NCBI GenBank assembly: GCA_047602305.1
Contig: JASGHO010000001.1
Location: 3,472,001 to 3,536,000, forward strand
Source: Ancrocorticia sp047602305
Lineage (GTDB): Bacteria > Actinomycetota > Actinomycetes > Actinomycetales > Actinomycetaceae
Direction of reading: 5' to 3'
DNA length: 64,000 bases
The notes under the pieces were generated by a model. That model ran no database searches. It was given only the letters and a program-made list of their open reading frames with translations, and was not told the DNA's origin. The translations under genes and the position numbers were made by a program. Below, piece by piece: positions 24,395 to 34,200 of the stretch (positions within the stretch are counted from its first letter, which is position 1; each line of letters opens with the position of its first letter).

Positions 24395-25864
24395 ATGAGC
24401 GAGACTCAATCTTCCAAGCCCAAACTTTTCAAGCGCCCTGTCATTCTGTTGCTGGTCACACTACTTGCGGCTGTCGTCACCTTCGTGACGGCAATGGTTC
24501 TCGTTGATGTCTTCAGCAAGAAGCAGGAAAGCGGTAACACGTTCTCCCAGGTTGTGGACCAGACCGAGGACACGGTTGATCCGGCGATCTGGGGGCAAAA
24601 TTTCCCGATTCAGTACGAAATGTACAAGAAAACGGCTGAGTTCACGCCGTCGCGTCACGGTGGCACGCTTCAACCCCACAATGTGGAGGGCGATCCCCGT
24701 ACGGAGGTAGCGTCCTCCAAGATCGAGGAGGATCCTCGTCTTGTGACGATGTGGGATGGCTACGCCTTTGCCGTCGACTATCGGCATGCGCGCGGCCATG
24801 AGTACATGACGATTGATCAGCAGTACACTCGCCGTAACCTGGAGTTCAAGCAGCCCGGAACCTGCCTGAACTGCCACGCTTCGATGCCTGCCATTTACAA
24901 GGAGTTGGGCAACGGCGATACGAATGCTGGCTTTGAGGCCATCGGCAAGATCCCGTTGAAGGAAGCCATGGAGTATGCCGAGCATCCCGTCTCCTGTATT
25001 GATTGCCATGATCCGGAGACGATGGCCCTCCGCATCACCCGTCCTGCGTTCGAGCGTGGAATTGCTGCGCTCAAGGCCTCCGAGGGGATCGCGGACTATG
25101 ACGTTAACCGCGATGCCACCCACCAGGACATGCGCACCTACGTGTGTGCTCAGTGCCACGTCGAGTACTACTTCGATGGCGAGGACAAGATTCTCACCTT
25201 CCCCTGGTCCAAGGGCCTGGATATCGACGAGATCTGGGAATACTACATGGAGGATGGGCACCGGGATTGGACGCATGCGCGTACCGGAGCTCAGATCGTC
25301 AAGGCCCAGCATCCCGAGTACGACATCTGGGCGCAGGGCGTGCACGCCGAGAATGGCGTGACCTGCGCAGATTGCCACATGAACTACACCCGTGAGGGTG
25401 CCATGAAGGTGACGAATCACCACATCACCTCGCCGCTCGCGGATATCAACGCCTCCTGCGGCACCTGCCACAACAACACCGGGGACGGAACGTTGGAGCA
25501 GCGGGTTGCCACCATTCAGGATCGTTTCATCGAGTCCCGCGACATCGCGATGGACGCTCTGGTAGCGCTCATCAATGATCTGGAGAAGGCTCAGAGCGAC
25601 GGCACGCCCGTGGAGCGGATCGAACTTGCCCGCGAGTTCCAGAACAAGTCCAGCTTCTACGTTGATTACGTCTACTCCGAGAACTCCTACGGTTTCCACG
25701 CCCCGGATTACACGCAGCGCATCCTCAATCAGGCAACGGATGCCGCTCGCAAGGGCCAGCTGGCCCTCAAGGGAGCGACAGCTGAGGAACTCGCAGCCTC
25801 GGATATCACCACCGCCAATCTCGCCGAGAGTGTGAGGAACAATCAAGGCGGTACGAGTGAGTGA
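24395..25864 (+). CDS. nrfA: Cytochrome c nitrite reductase (ammonia-forming), all-CXXCH type
   Basis: A 489-aa pentaheme enzyme reducing nitrite to ammonium with six electrons. Heme motifs are at Cys157 (CLNCH), Cys201, Cys251, Cys324 and Cys355. The first, catalytic heme motif is CXXCH instead of the CXXCK of E. coli, so no dedicated NrfEFG lyase should be needed. The active-site region after heme 3 (CHVEYYF) and the KAQHPE motif are retained, consistent with a calcium-containing NrfA. An uncleaved N-terminal helix at about 14-38 probably anchors it. Cytochrome maturation genes follow in the same operon. Confidence 0.95.
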   Translation: MSETQSSKPKLFKRPVILLLVTLLAAVVTFVTAMVLVDVFSKKQESGNTFSQVVDQTEDTVDPAIWGQNFPIQYEMYKKTAEFTPSRHGGTLQPHNVEGDPRTEVASSKIEEDPRLVTMWDGYAFAVDYRHARGHEYMTIDQQYTRRNLEFKQPGTCLNCHASMPAIYKELGNGDTNAGFEAIGKIPLKEAMEYAEHPVSCIDCHDPETMALRITRPAFERGIAALKASEGIADYDVNRDATHQDMRTYVCAQCHVEYYFDGEDKILTFPWSKGLDIDEIWEYYMEDGHRDWTHARTGAQIVKAQHPEYDIWAQGVHAENGVTCADCHMNYTREGAMKVTNHHITSPLADINASCGTCHNNTGDGTLEQRVATIQDRFIESRDIAMDALVALINDLEKAQSDGTPVERIELAREFQNKSSFYVDYVYSENSYGFHAPDYTQRILNQATDAARKGQLALKGATAEELAASDITTANLAESVRNNQGGTSE

Positions 25865-26984
25865 CACGACGGTGGGCGGCGCGGGCTCCTTCGCCTCGCT
25901 GCCCACCGAGTCCATCGATGTTCTTCGCGACTACCTCGACGCAGCCCCGGCCGAGTTGGCTGAGTGGGCCCGGGAACAGCGGGAACACCTTGATTCTTTG
26001 GTCGCACAGAGGGCCGCTGAGGACGCCTCCAGTAGTCCTGAAGAAGGTTCGTCAGGGTCGACGACGACGTCCCGGCCCGAGGCTTCTGAAACGCCCGGTT
26101 CGCCGGTGGTGGGGTTCGTGGACGCAAGTGATATTGAGGTTGTCACCGAGGAGGACGAGTCCGAGGACTTCTATAACGACATGGAGGGTGAAGATGACAT
26201 CCTCCAGCGTAGGCGGACGCCGGGAGCCAAGAGATCGCGTGTGACGAGCCGCGCCTCACGTGCACGGGGTCCTGCGAGGTCTGACGCATCGGATACGGCC
26301 ACCGTGGCGCCATCCGCCTCTGCAGCTAGGGTTTCTGGCGGTGTATCGGCGCCGCCCCGGCGCGGCTGGGCAGGGCTCTCGGTCGGGGCACGTTTTGCGC
26401 TTGTCGCCCTCCTCATTGTGGGAATTGTTGGTGGTGTCAAACTTGCCGGTCAGGGCAAGGCGGAGAACACGGCAGTGGGTAGTACACCCACGATGAGCAG
26501 CGCGGCCGCGAGCGGTGAAGTTGCCGCAAGAATTGCCGAGCTCACCTCGGCAATTGAGAAGAATCCGCAGGCTGTTGAGGAGCGCCTGGAACTCGGGGTG
26601 CTCTACTTCAATGATCGCTACATTGACAAGGCACAGGTGATCTGGCTCGAAGTAACCGAGCTGGCGCCCGATAATGTCTCTGCCTGGTACAACCTGGGAT
26701 TCAGCTACCTTTCCATGGATCCCGCCCAGATGGATAAGGCCAAGGAAGCCTGGCAGCGCGTGGTGGATCTTGATCCGGAATCACAAATGGCCAAGACGGT
26801 CTCGATGCATCTCCAGGGCTTCACGGATACCGATCCTGGGCAGGACTCGGTTGGTGTGGAGCAACAACCAGCACAGCCGGAGCAGGCTCCTGAGGAGTCC
26901 GGGGAGGTCCCCGTTGATTCCTCGCAGGAGGGCGTGGAAACCGAGCAGCTGCCCGCTGATCCCGGATCAGAGCCCGCCGGATAG
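25857..26984 (+). CDS. Membrane-anchored TPR protein of the nrf-ccs operon
   Basis: A 375-aa protein with a GTG start that overlaps the nrfA stop by 8 nt. The first 175 residues are acidic and disordered, a single transmembrane helix lies at about 178-198, and a TPR region at about 220-300 has ERLELGVLYFNDRYIDKAQVIW and VSAWYNLGFSYLS repeats (landmarks). The tail is rich in Pro, Glu and Gln. The TPR domain resembles those of NrfG/CcmI, chaperones for apocytochrome c, and the position between nrfA and ccdA fits that role. The function is inferred. Confidence 0.8.
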   Translation: MSDTTVGGAGSFASLPTESIDVLRDYLDAAPAELAEWAREQREHLDSLVAQRAAEDASSSPEEGSSGSTTTSRPEASETPGSPVVGFVDASDIEVVTEEDESEDFYNDMEGEDDILQRRRTPGAKRSRVTSRASRARGPARSDASDTATVAPSASAARVSGGVSAPPRRGWAGLSVGARFALVALLIVGIVGGVKLAGQGKAENTAVGSTPTMSSAAASGEVAARIAELTSAIEKNPQAVEERLELGVLYFNDRYIDKAQVIWLEVTELAPDNVSAWYNLGFSYLSMDPAQMDKAKEAWQRVVDLDPESQMAKTVSMHLQGFTDTDPGQDSVGVEQQPAQPEQAPEESGEVPVDSSQEGVETEQLPADPGSEPAG

Positions 26985-26992
26985 GAGGCGTC

Positions 26993-27976
26993 ATGGATTC
27001 GGTCACCCTTCCTTTGGCCTTCGCGGCGGGGGTCATCACGTTCGCATCCCCGTGTTTCCTCCCGATTGTTCCGGTATTCCTGGCCTACCTCGCCGGGGAT
27101 TCATCCGGTGCAGCAACTTCTGGTGCAGTCGGTTCAGGAGCATGTGCCAGCGACATCGTCTCTGACGCAACTACGACCAGATCCGGTACGTCTGCCCGCT
27201 CAGCGCTCGCGGGGATGCCCGCCGTCGCCAATCTCCTGGTGGTGGAGCGAGGCCGCGTGAGCGTGGCACCGCAGGCCACGTGGCGTCCCACAAGGCTTGG
27301 TACCGGGTCTGAGACCATCATCGCGCCCGAGACCGGCGCCTCAACCAGTACCCACACCACCTCCGGAACCACCATGGCAACCGCCGCCGGAACAACCCAT
27401 CCACGCGCGCGTGCCCTCGTCAATGCTCTTGCCTTCGTGGCCTCATTCAGCCTGGTCTTCGTGTCCATGTGGGCGGCCGTTTCCCTCATCGGCTGGGTGG
27501 TGGGGGATCTGCGCGAACCGCTGCGGATCGTGGGCGGGATCGTCCTCATCCTTGTGGGGCTGTTTGCGATGGGGGTGCTGCGGATTCCCGCGCTGGAGAG
27601 AACGCGGCGCTTGGGAGGAGCACCAACGTCGGGCCGTGCCCCCACGATTGGGCGTTCGACACTGCTGGGACTCGCCTTCGGGGCTGGTTGGTCGCCCTGC
27701 ATCGGCCCGGTTCTCGGCATGATCCTGGGCATGGCCCTCACCCGCGACACCGCAGTCTCAGGGCTGGCACTGCTTGTGGTGTTCTGCGCCGGTCTCGGGC
27801 TGCCGTTCATTCTCATGGCTCTGGGGGTCTCGGGCTTGCAAACCCGGGTCCGCGCCCTCAGCCGCCATTTCCGACGTTTCCAGATCGTCAGCGGCATTCT
27901 CATGGTTGCCATGGGATTCCTGATGATCGCCGATTTGCTTGCACCACTCAGCGCAATCAGCTGGGTGAAGATTTAA
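26993..27976 (+). CDS. ccdA: Thiol-disulfide carrier CcdA, with a long loop insertion
   Basis: A 327-aa DsbD/CcdA-type membrane protein that passes reducing equivalents across the membrane for cytochrome c assembly. Family motifs are FASPCFLPIVPVFLAYLAG in helix 1 and GAGWSPCIGPVLG in helix 4, each with the redox Cys. Between helix 1 and helix 2 (about residues 42-138) lies a Thr/Ser/Ala/Gly-rich insertion of about 95 residues not usual in CcdA. The rest has about six helices. It partners with the thioredoxin-like ResA encoded three genes downstream. Confidence 0.93.
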   Translation: MDSVTLPLAFAAGVITFASPCFLPIVPVFLAYLAGDSSGAATSGAVGSGACASDIVSDATTTRSGTSARSALAGMPAVANLLVVERGRVSVAPQATWRPTRLGTGSETIIAPETGASTSTHTTSGTTMATAAGTTHPRARALVNALAFVASFSLVFVSMWAAVSLIGWVVGDLREPLRIVGGIVLILVGLFAMGVLRIPALERTRRLGGAPTSGRAPTIGRSTLLGLAFGAGWSPCIGPVLGMILGMALTRDTAVSGLALLVVFCAGLGLPFILMALGVSGLQTRVRALSRHFRRFQIVSGILMVAMGFLMIADLLAPLSAISWVKI

Positions 27977-27988
27977 TGAGGAGAGACC

Positions 27989-29500
27989 ATGGCCGAACGT
28001 GACTCAGAACGCATCAGCGGCGCGAGCGTGCTGGTAGAGACGGAGACTGCCCCGCGAGGCGGAGCAGGAAGCGAGAATGACGTCGCCGTCGTCGAACTCT
28101 TTCACTGGATCTACCGCTTCTTCTACTCGAAGACGATCGGGCTCATCCTCATTCTCCTCATGGCTTTCTTCGCGGTGGTTGGCTCCGTCATCATGCAAGC
28201 GGGGCCGGGTGTCTACGACGACCCGGCGCAGCTGGAGAGTTTCTTGGCCGCGGCCAAGGAGAACTTCGGCGGTTGGGTGCCCATCCTCAATGCGCTGGGG
28301 TTCTTCCACGTCTTCTCGTCGGTGGGCTTCTACGTCGTCGTCGCGATGTTGGGGCTGAGTATCACCGCCTGCACCACCCACCGCATTCCCGAGCTGTGGC
28401 AGCGCGTGCATCGGCCGCGCGTACACGTGGTTCCCAAGTTCTTCGACAAGGCCCGCTATCGCGGCAGCGCCCCCACCACGCTGGGGCGCGAGGAGAGCCT
28501 GGAGGTGGTGCGCGGGGTCCTCAAGCGCCACCGATTCCGGGTGCTGGTAGACGACAAGGATCCCGAGCACTCCTTCTACGCCGACCGCTACTCCTGGTCC
28601 GGCGTGGGAACCGTCATCGCCCACATCAGTTTCATCATCATTTTGCTGGCCTTCGTCATCAGTTCCACCTGGGGTATCGAAGAAGATATTGCCGCGCCCA
28701 TCGGCCGCGAGGTGGAGGTGGGCCACGGCACCGGGCTGACGCTCGTCGCCACCTCCTTCAAGGACAGCTACACCGAAGAGGGCCGGCCCTCGGACTACGT
28801 CTCGCAGTTGGAGCTGCGCCGGGGTGACGCCGTCGTCGCCACACAGGAAGTGCGCGTCAACAACCCGTTGGAGTACGAGGGGTTCCGCTACCACCAGTCC
28901 TCGTTCGGGATCGCCGCGGACGTGACGGTTCGTGACGCCAGCGGGCAGGCGGTGTTCGAGGGTTCCATCCCGATGCGCTGGAAGTCGCAGGAGGGTGCGA
29001 ACGCGGTGGGCCTCTTCGAACTACCCGAGTTGAAGTACGAGGTGGTCGTAGTGACGGCCGCCTCCGGACGCACCGACTCCTCCGTCCCCGCCGGTGCCGC
29101 CCTCTTCGAGCTGTACCCGTTGGGCACCGAGACCGGCGAGCCGATCGATACCCGCCTCGCCACCCAGGGACAGCCCGTCCAGCTCGCCGAATACAGCTTC
29201 ACCTTCGACCGCGAGCGCCAGTACACCGGGATTCGCATGCGCAACGATCCCGGCACCCCATGGATGTGGGTCGGCTCCACGCTGCTCGTTGTGGGCATGT
29301 GCATCACGTTTATGTTCCCGTATCGCAGGATGTGGATCCGGGTCGACGACGCCGCGGGCGAAGAAGCCGGCCGAGTGCGTTGTGGTTCTGTCGCGCGATT
29401 GGATACGTCCTACCAGCGCCTATTCGAAAACATTGTGGCGGAGATCGACGATGATCTCTACTTCGCCGCAGTTCCCACCGAGGAGGAAAATCATGGATAA
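27989..29500 (+). CDS. resB: Cytochrome c maturation protein ResB/Ccs1
   Basis: A 503-aa System II (Ccs) cytochrome c synthase subunit. Three N-terminal transmembrane segments lie at about 48-68, 105-128 and 205-225, then a large extracytoplasmic domain and a last helix near 430-450 (WMWVGSTLLVVGMCITFMFPYRR). Motifs FFYSKTIGL and WSGVGTVIAHISFI are typical. It binds apocytochrome and helps attach heme with CcsB. Its 3' end overlaps the ccsB start by 8 nt. Confidence 0.94.
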   Translation: MAERDSERISGASVLVETETAPRGGAGSENDVAVVELFHWIYRFFYSKTIGLILILLMAFFAVVGSVIMQAGPGVYDDPAQLESFLAAAKENFGGWVPILNALGFFHVFSSVGFYVVVAMLGLSITACTTHRIPELWQRVHRPRVHVVPKFFDKARYRGSAPTTLGREESLEVVRGVLKRHRFRVLVDDKDPEHSFYADRYSWSGVGTVIAHISFIIILLAFVISSTWGIEEDIAAPIGREVEVGHGTGLTLVATSFKDSYTEEGRPSDYVSQLELRRGDAVVATQEVRVNNPLEYEGFRYHQSSFGIAADVTVRDASGQAVFEGSIPMRWKSQEGANAVGLFELPELKYEVVVVTAASGRTDSSVPAGAALFELYPLGTETGEPIDTRLATQGQPVQLAEYSFTFDRERQYTGIRMRNDPGTPWMWVGSTLLVVGMCITFMFPYRRMWIRVDDAAGEEAGRVRCGSVARLDTSYQRLFENIVAEIDDDLYFAAVPTEEENHG

Positions 29501-30485
29501 GATCCTCGAACTCAACGAGTTCATTCTGGCCGCAGCACTTGTATTTGTGATTCTCGCATTGATCTGCAATCTGGTGGTGATCACCGGGCGCAACTCGCGT
29601 TCGCGCACACCGGTGCGAATGCGGGAGAGTGTTGAGGCCGGTGCGCGCTCGCGGGCTGGTTCGCCCGCGCGAGGAGGTTCGTCTGGCGCTCGCGGGCCGG
29701 GACGAGCTGGTGACCCGTCACAACCTGGCGGCGGTGCGCCGGTGCGCACCCGCCGCAATACTGGGCGCGAGAAGCCGCGTGGGCTGGCTCTCTACGCCAC
29801 CGGATTTACGGTGATCTCTTTCGTGGCATTCCTCGTCTACTTGGGGATCCGGATGTCGCTCACCGGCTACGGTCCGTTCGCGAATCAGCATGAGTTCGCG
29901 GTGTCCTTTGTGCTGGGCATCATGGGCGCCTACATTGTGGCGGAGTTCGTGTACCAGATTCGGGCGCTCTCGCTGGTGGTGCTGCCGGTTGCGGCCGCGC
30001 TGACGTTGTATGCGATGTCGCAGGATACCTCGGTGCGCCCGCTCATTCCGGCGCTGCAAAACAATCTGCTTCTTACTCTTCACGTTGGGTTTGCCATCTT
30101 TGCCTACGGTGCGGCGTGTGTCTCCTTCGGTGCTGCCATCGTGTACCTGGCCTATCCGCATCTGAAGGTGCGTCGTCTGCCTGCCCGCGACGTGTTCGAC
30201 GACATCGGCTACAAGTCCGCCACCGTCACCTTCCCTCTGCTCACGCTCATGATTGTTCTGGGCTCGGTGTGGGCGAACACGGCGTGGGGCCGCTACTGGG
30301 GCTGGGATCCGAAGGAGACCGCAGCGCTCGTCACCTGGCTCATTTACGGGGCCTATCTGCACGCTCGCGTGACGCGCGGCTGGCAGGGCAAGCGCAGCGC
30401 CTGGCTGCTGGTGCTGGGATTCCTGGCCATTCTCTTCGCCTACTTCGGCAACCACTTCTTTGGAGGTTTGCACTCGTATGCGTGA
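29493..30485 (+). CDS. ccsB: Cytochrome c maturation protein CcsB/CcsA (heme handling)
   Basis: A 330-aa membrane protein with the tryptophan-rich WWD heme-binding signature WGRYWGWDPKETAALVTW near residues 269-286. About eight helices are expected. An Arg/Gly/Ser-rich linker at residues 35-90 follows the first helix and looks disordered. The start at 29493 (MDKILELNEF) has AGGAGG upstream and overlaps the resB stop. Together with ResB it forms the System II synthase that delivers heme to the CXXCH sites of NrfH and NrfA. Confidence 0.94.
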   Translation: MDKILELNEFILAAALVFVILALICNLVVITGRNSRSRTPVRMRESVEAGARSRAGSPARGGSSGARGPGRAGDPSQPGGGAPVRTRRNTGREKPRGLALYATGFTVISFVAFLVYLGIRMSLTGYGPFANQHEFAVSFVLGIMGAYIVAEFVYQIRALSLVVLPVAAALTLYAMSQDTSVRPLIPALQNNLLLTLHVGFAIFAYGAACVSFGAAIVYLAYPHLKVRRLPARDVFDDIGYKSATVTFPLLTLMIVLGSVWANTAWGRYWGWDPKETAALVTWLIYGAYLHARVTRGWQGKRSAWLLVLGFLAILFAYFGNHFFGGLHSYA

Positions 30486-31161
30486 GTCGGATGTGAGTGT
30501 CCCGGAGATTGTCGGTTCCTCGGAAATACCGGCGCGGGGCTTGGAGGTTCGTGAGAGCCTCTGGCAGCGGATTCACAACTCCACCTGGGGCAATCTGCTG
30601 GTGCTGGGCGTTGTCACCGCGCTGGTTCTGGCGGGCCTGTGGTTCGTGGGATTCTGGCGTAGTGACGACGACGGCGCCCTGGCCGCAGTCGATGAAACCA
30701 CCGGTCAGGTTTCGGCGGTGGATCTGCCCGAGAGCGATCTTCCTGCTCCTGAAGTGGGGAAGGCCGCTCCCGTGTTCACGGGACGAACCTTGGATGGAAC
30801 GGACTTTACGTTGGGTGCCTCCGGTAAGCCCACGTGGGTGGTTTTCAACGCCACCTGGTGCTCCAACTGCCGTGCAGAGATGCCTGATATTCAGGAGGCG
30901 CAGGAGAAGTTTGGCGACCAGATCGATATCGTCTCCGTGTTCATCAATGATTCTCCCAGCGCTGTCGTTCAGTACTCCAGCACGCTGAAGCTGACCTTTG
31001 CACAGATCGCGGACACGAACAGTAGCATCGGCCAGCTCTACCGCTCCATGGCTGTGCCCTCGCACTACTTCATTGACTCGCAGGGGACACTCATCGCGAT
31101 AGAAGTGGGCATACTGACTCCGCAATCGATGGAGGAGCACGTCTCCGAGCTGCTCGGCTAA
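30478..31161 (+). CDS. resA: Membrane-anchored thioredoxin-like protein, ResA/TlpA type
   Basis: A 227-aa protein: cytoplasmic N-terminus, one transmembrane helix at about 38-60, and an extracytoplasmic thioredoxin fold with active-site WCSNC (Cys128, Cys131) and the cis-Pro region MAVPSHYFID. It keeps the CXXCH cysteines of apocytochromes reduced, using electrons from CcdA. The start at 30478 has GGAGG 11 nt upstream and overlaps the ccsB end. It is the last gene of the nrf-ccs operon. Confidence 0.92.
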   Translation: MRESDVSVPEIVGSSEIPARGLEVRESLWQRIHNSTWGNLLVLGVVTALVLAGLWFVGFWRSDDDGALAAVDETTGQVSAVDLPESDLPAPEVGKAAPVFTGRTLDGTDFTLGASGKPTWVVFNATWCSNCRAEMPDIQEAQEKFGDQIDIVSVFINDSPSAVVQYSSTLKLTFAQIADTNSSIGQLYRSMAVPSHYFIDSQGTLIAIEVGILTPQSMEEHVSELLG

Positions 31162-31163
31162 AT

Positions 31164-31201
31164 GCGGCGGCGCCGATGGGTCTGGCCATCGGCGCCGCCG
31201 C
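31164..31201 (+). terminator. Strong hairpin after the nrf-ccs operon
   Basis: A 16-bp perfect stem (31164-31179 with 31186-31201), loop 6 nt, starts 3 nt after the resA stop. No clear T-run follows, so termination is likely but could need other factors. Confidence 0.6.
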
Positions 31202-31288
31202 GGTTGCGCTCGTTGGTCATACCCGAGCGGTGGGATCTCTAAGACCACGCGGAATGTGTGGGAGGGGTGCCGTAGGCTAGGAGACGCT

Positions 31289-34200
31289 ATGAGCACACAG
31301 AATTCAGCATCCCGTGAAGCCTATCTCGCCTCGATGGAAAAGTTGCGCGCGCGCATCGCGCGAGCCACCTCGGGTGAGCAGTCCGCCGCGCCGGAAGGCG
31401 CCATGAGCCCCGGTCCTGCGAGTGGATCGCCAGCAAATGCCAGCCCGCGAGACTACGCCTCGAGAGCTGCTGCCGGTGCTGGTGGAGCGTTCGCTCCAGG
31501 CGAGGAACCGCCTTTCGATCCAGGCCAAGAGCCTCCCGCGTTTGATGAATACTCGGGCGAATACGGCGAGTTTGGAAATGGGTACTCTGGGCCAGGTCCC
31601 TATGGTGCGGTTGAGCCTGGCCCCTACGGTGATGGTGAACCCGCAGGTTATAGGTCCGGCGCCCCCGCAGGTGACGGTGCTCCGGCTGGCTATCGATCCG
31701 GTTACAGCGCGCCGCCGTCGGACATGGCCCGAGCCGAGAAACTACTGGAGGGGTTGAACCCGCAGCAACGCGCCGCCGTCGTCCATTCGGGAAGCCCCCT
31801 ACTTGTGGTGGCTGGTGCGGGCTCGGGCAAGACGCGCGTGCTCACCACTCGTATCGCCCACCTCATTGCCTCCGGGCGGGCGCGGCCGAGCGAGATTCTT
31901 GCCATCACCTTCACCAACAAGGCGGCCAAGGAGATGCGCGAGCGCCTGGAGCAGATGCTCGGTGGCGTGGTGCGCACGATGTGGATTTCTACCTTCCATT
32001 CGGCGTGCGTGCGGATTCTGCGGTCCGAGCACAAGACGCTGGGGATGCGCTCCTCGTTCACCATTTATGACCAGACGGATGCGCAGCGGCTCATGAACAT
32101 GGTGTGCCGCGAGAACCATGTGGATGTACGGGCCTATCCGCCCAAGACTCTCTCGCGCCAGGTCTCGGACCTCAAGAATGATCTTGTCACTCCCAGTCAG
32201 GCCGCGGATCGGGCGGAGGACCAGGCTTCCACGGTGTTGGCGGAGGCCTATGCGGCCTACCAAAAGCGGCTGCGCGAGGCCAATGCCATGGACTTCGACG
32301 ATCTCATCATGTCCACCGTGCAGTTGCTCTCCGTGAACCCGGATCTTGCCGAGCACTACCGTAGGCGGTTCCGCCACATTCTGGTGGACGAGTACCAGGA
32401 CACCAATACTGCCCAGTACCGGCTCGTCAAGATTCTCACCGGGCCCCTCGATGAAGCGCTGCATGGCGAGTTGACCGTGGTGGGCGATGCCGACCAGTCG
32501 ATCTACGCCTTCCGTGGCGCGACGATCCGTAACATTGAGGACTTCGAGAAGGATTACCCGAAGGCCACCTCGATTCTGTTGGAGCAGAACTATCGTTCCA
32601 CGCAATCGATTCTTTCCGCAGCCAACGCGGTGATCGCGAACAACCCGAAGCGGCGCGCCAAGAACCTGTGGACGGACCAGGGCACGGGGGAGAAGCTCGT
32701 CGGTTATGTTGCCGATTCGGAAGCGGACGAGTCCAGTTTTGTTGTGGAGGAAATCGACAATCTGCGGGACACCGCGGGATACAAGTACGGAGATATCGCC
32801 GTCTTCTATCGCACCAACGCGCAGTCGCGCGCGGTGGAGGATATGTTCGTCCGCTCCGGCATTCCCTACCGGGTCATTGGTGGAACGCGCTTCTACGAGC
32901 GGCGCGAGATCAAGGATGCGATGGCCTACCTGCACGCCGTGGCGAATCCGGATGACACGGTCTCCATCCGCCGCGTCCTCAATATGCCCAAGCGTGGGTT
33001 GGGGGACAAGGCTGAAGAAGCGGTGGCGCTGCACGCGGCGCGTTACGGGGTGTCGTATGGCGCGGCGCTCGCGGACGTTGCCCACCCGATTGAGGCCGCG
33101 GCGGCCGGGCGCGGCGAGGTTCTCGGACTGACGCCGCGGGCCCGCAAGTCTATGACTGGCTTCGTCGAGATGCTGGAGAAGGCCCGCGAACTGGCAGGTG
33201 AGGGGGCGGGCCCGGCCGAAGTCCTCGACGAGTTGCTGGACGCCGCCGGTTACCTGGAGATGCTGCGGGCCTCGAAGGATCCGCAGGACGAGTCGCGTCT
33301 GGAGAACCTCGCGGAGCTGCACTCGGTGGCTGCCGAGTTCCGGGTGCTCAATCCCGAGGGGACCTTGGAGGACTGGCTCGATCAGGTCTCGCTGGTCTCC
33401 GATTCGGATCAGCTTGCCGAAGGAGAGGACGGCGAAGGTGAGGTCACCCTGATGACCATCCACACCGCCAAGGGCCTCGAATTTCCGGTGGTCTTCGTGA
33501 CCGGTCTGGAGGATGGCACCTTCCCACACATGCGTTCCCTCGCTGACCCGAAGGAACTGGCCGAGGAACGGCGCCTCGCCTACGTGGCGTTGACGCGCGC
33601 CCGCCAGCGGCTCTACATCACCCGCGCCGCCACCCGCTCCGGCTGGGGAGTGCCACAGGAGTTCCCCGCCTCGCGATTCCTGGAAGAGATTCCGCGGGAA
33701 CTCGTTGACTGGCGCCGTGAGCAGTCCAGCCACGAGGTGCTGCGTGGCTCGTGGGACGATAGCACCGCGCAGTTCGGCGGCGGCCGATACGGAGGTTCGG
33801 GGTATGGCTCGGGCTATGGTTCTGGTTCGCGCGGCTCCAGCTATTCATCTCGCGGATTTTCGTCCGACTCAAACGACTCATGGAATCGTTCGGGATCGTA
33901 CGGTCGGGGCCGCAAGGGAGGCTGGACCGACGATACCGACGGCCCGGTGCTGGGAAGCGGACGCGGTTTCGTGCCTGGCAAGCTCGGTGTGAGTGCTGAG
34001 AGTAGCGCGAGCACTACAAGCGGAGCAAGCAAACCGGAGGAATCGGCGCGAACTCTGGCCGAGCGAACGAGTGGAAGCGCCCAAGGATCCACCGGAAGCA
34101 CCCAAGAACTGGAGGCGGTGGCGTCGTCGTCGCACAGTGCGGAGGACTTGCTCACCCAAGGGTTTTCTGTTGGTGACTCAGTCCGGCACAAGAGTTTCGG

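Noticed and set aside
24461..25915. 484-codon minus-strand frame antisense to nrfA
   Set aside because: Antisense shadow of a five-heme enzyme gene; no domain.
31799..33733. 644-codon minus-strand frame antisense to pcrA
   Set aside because: The plus strand encodes all helicase motifs; the reverse frame has none.
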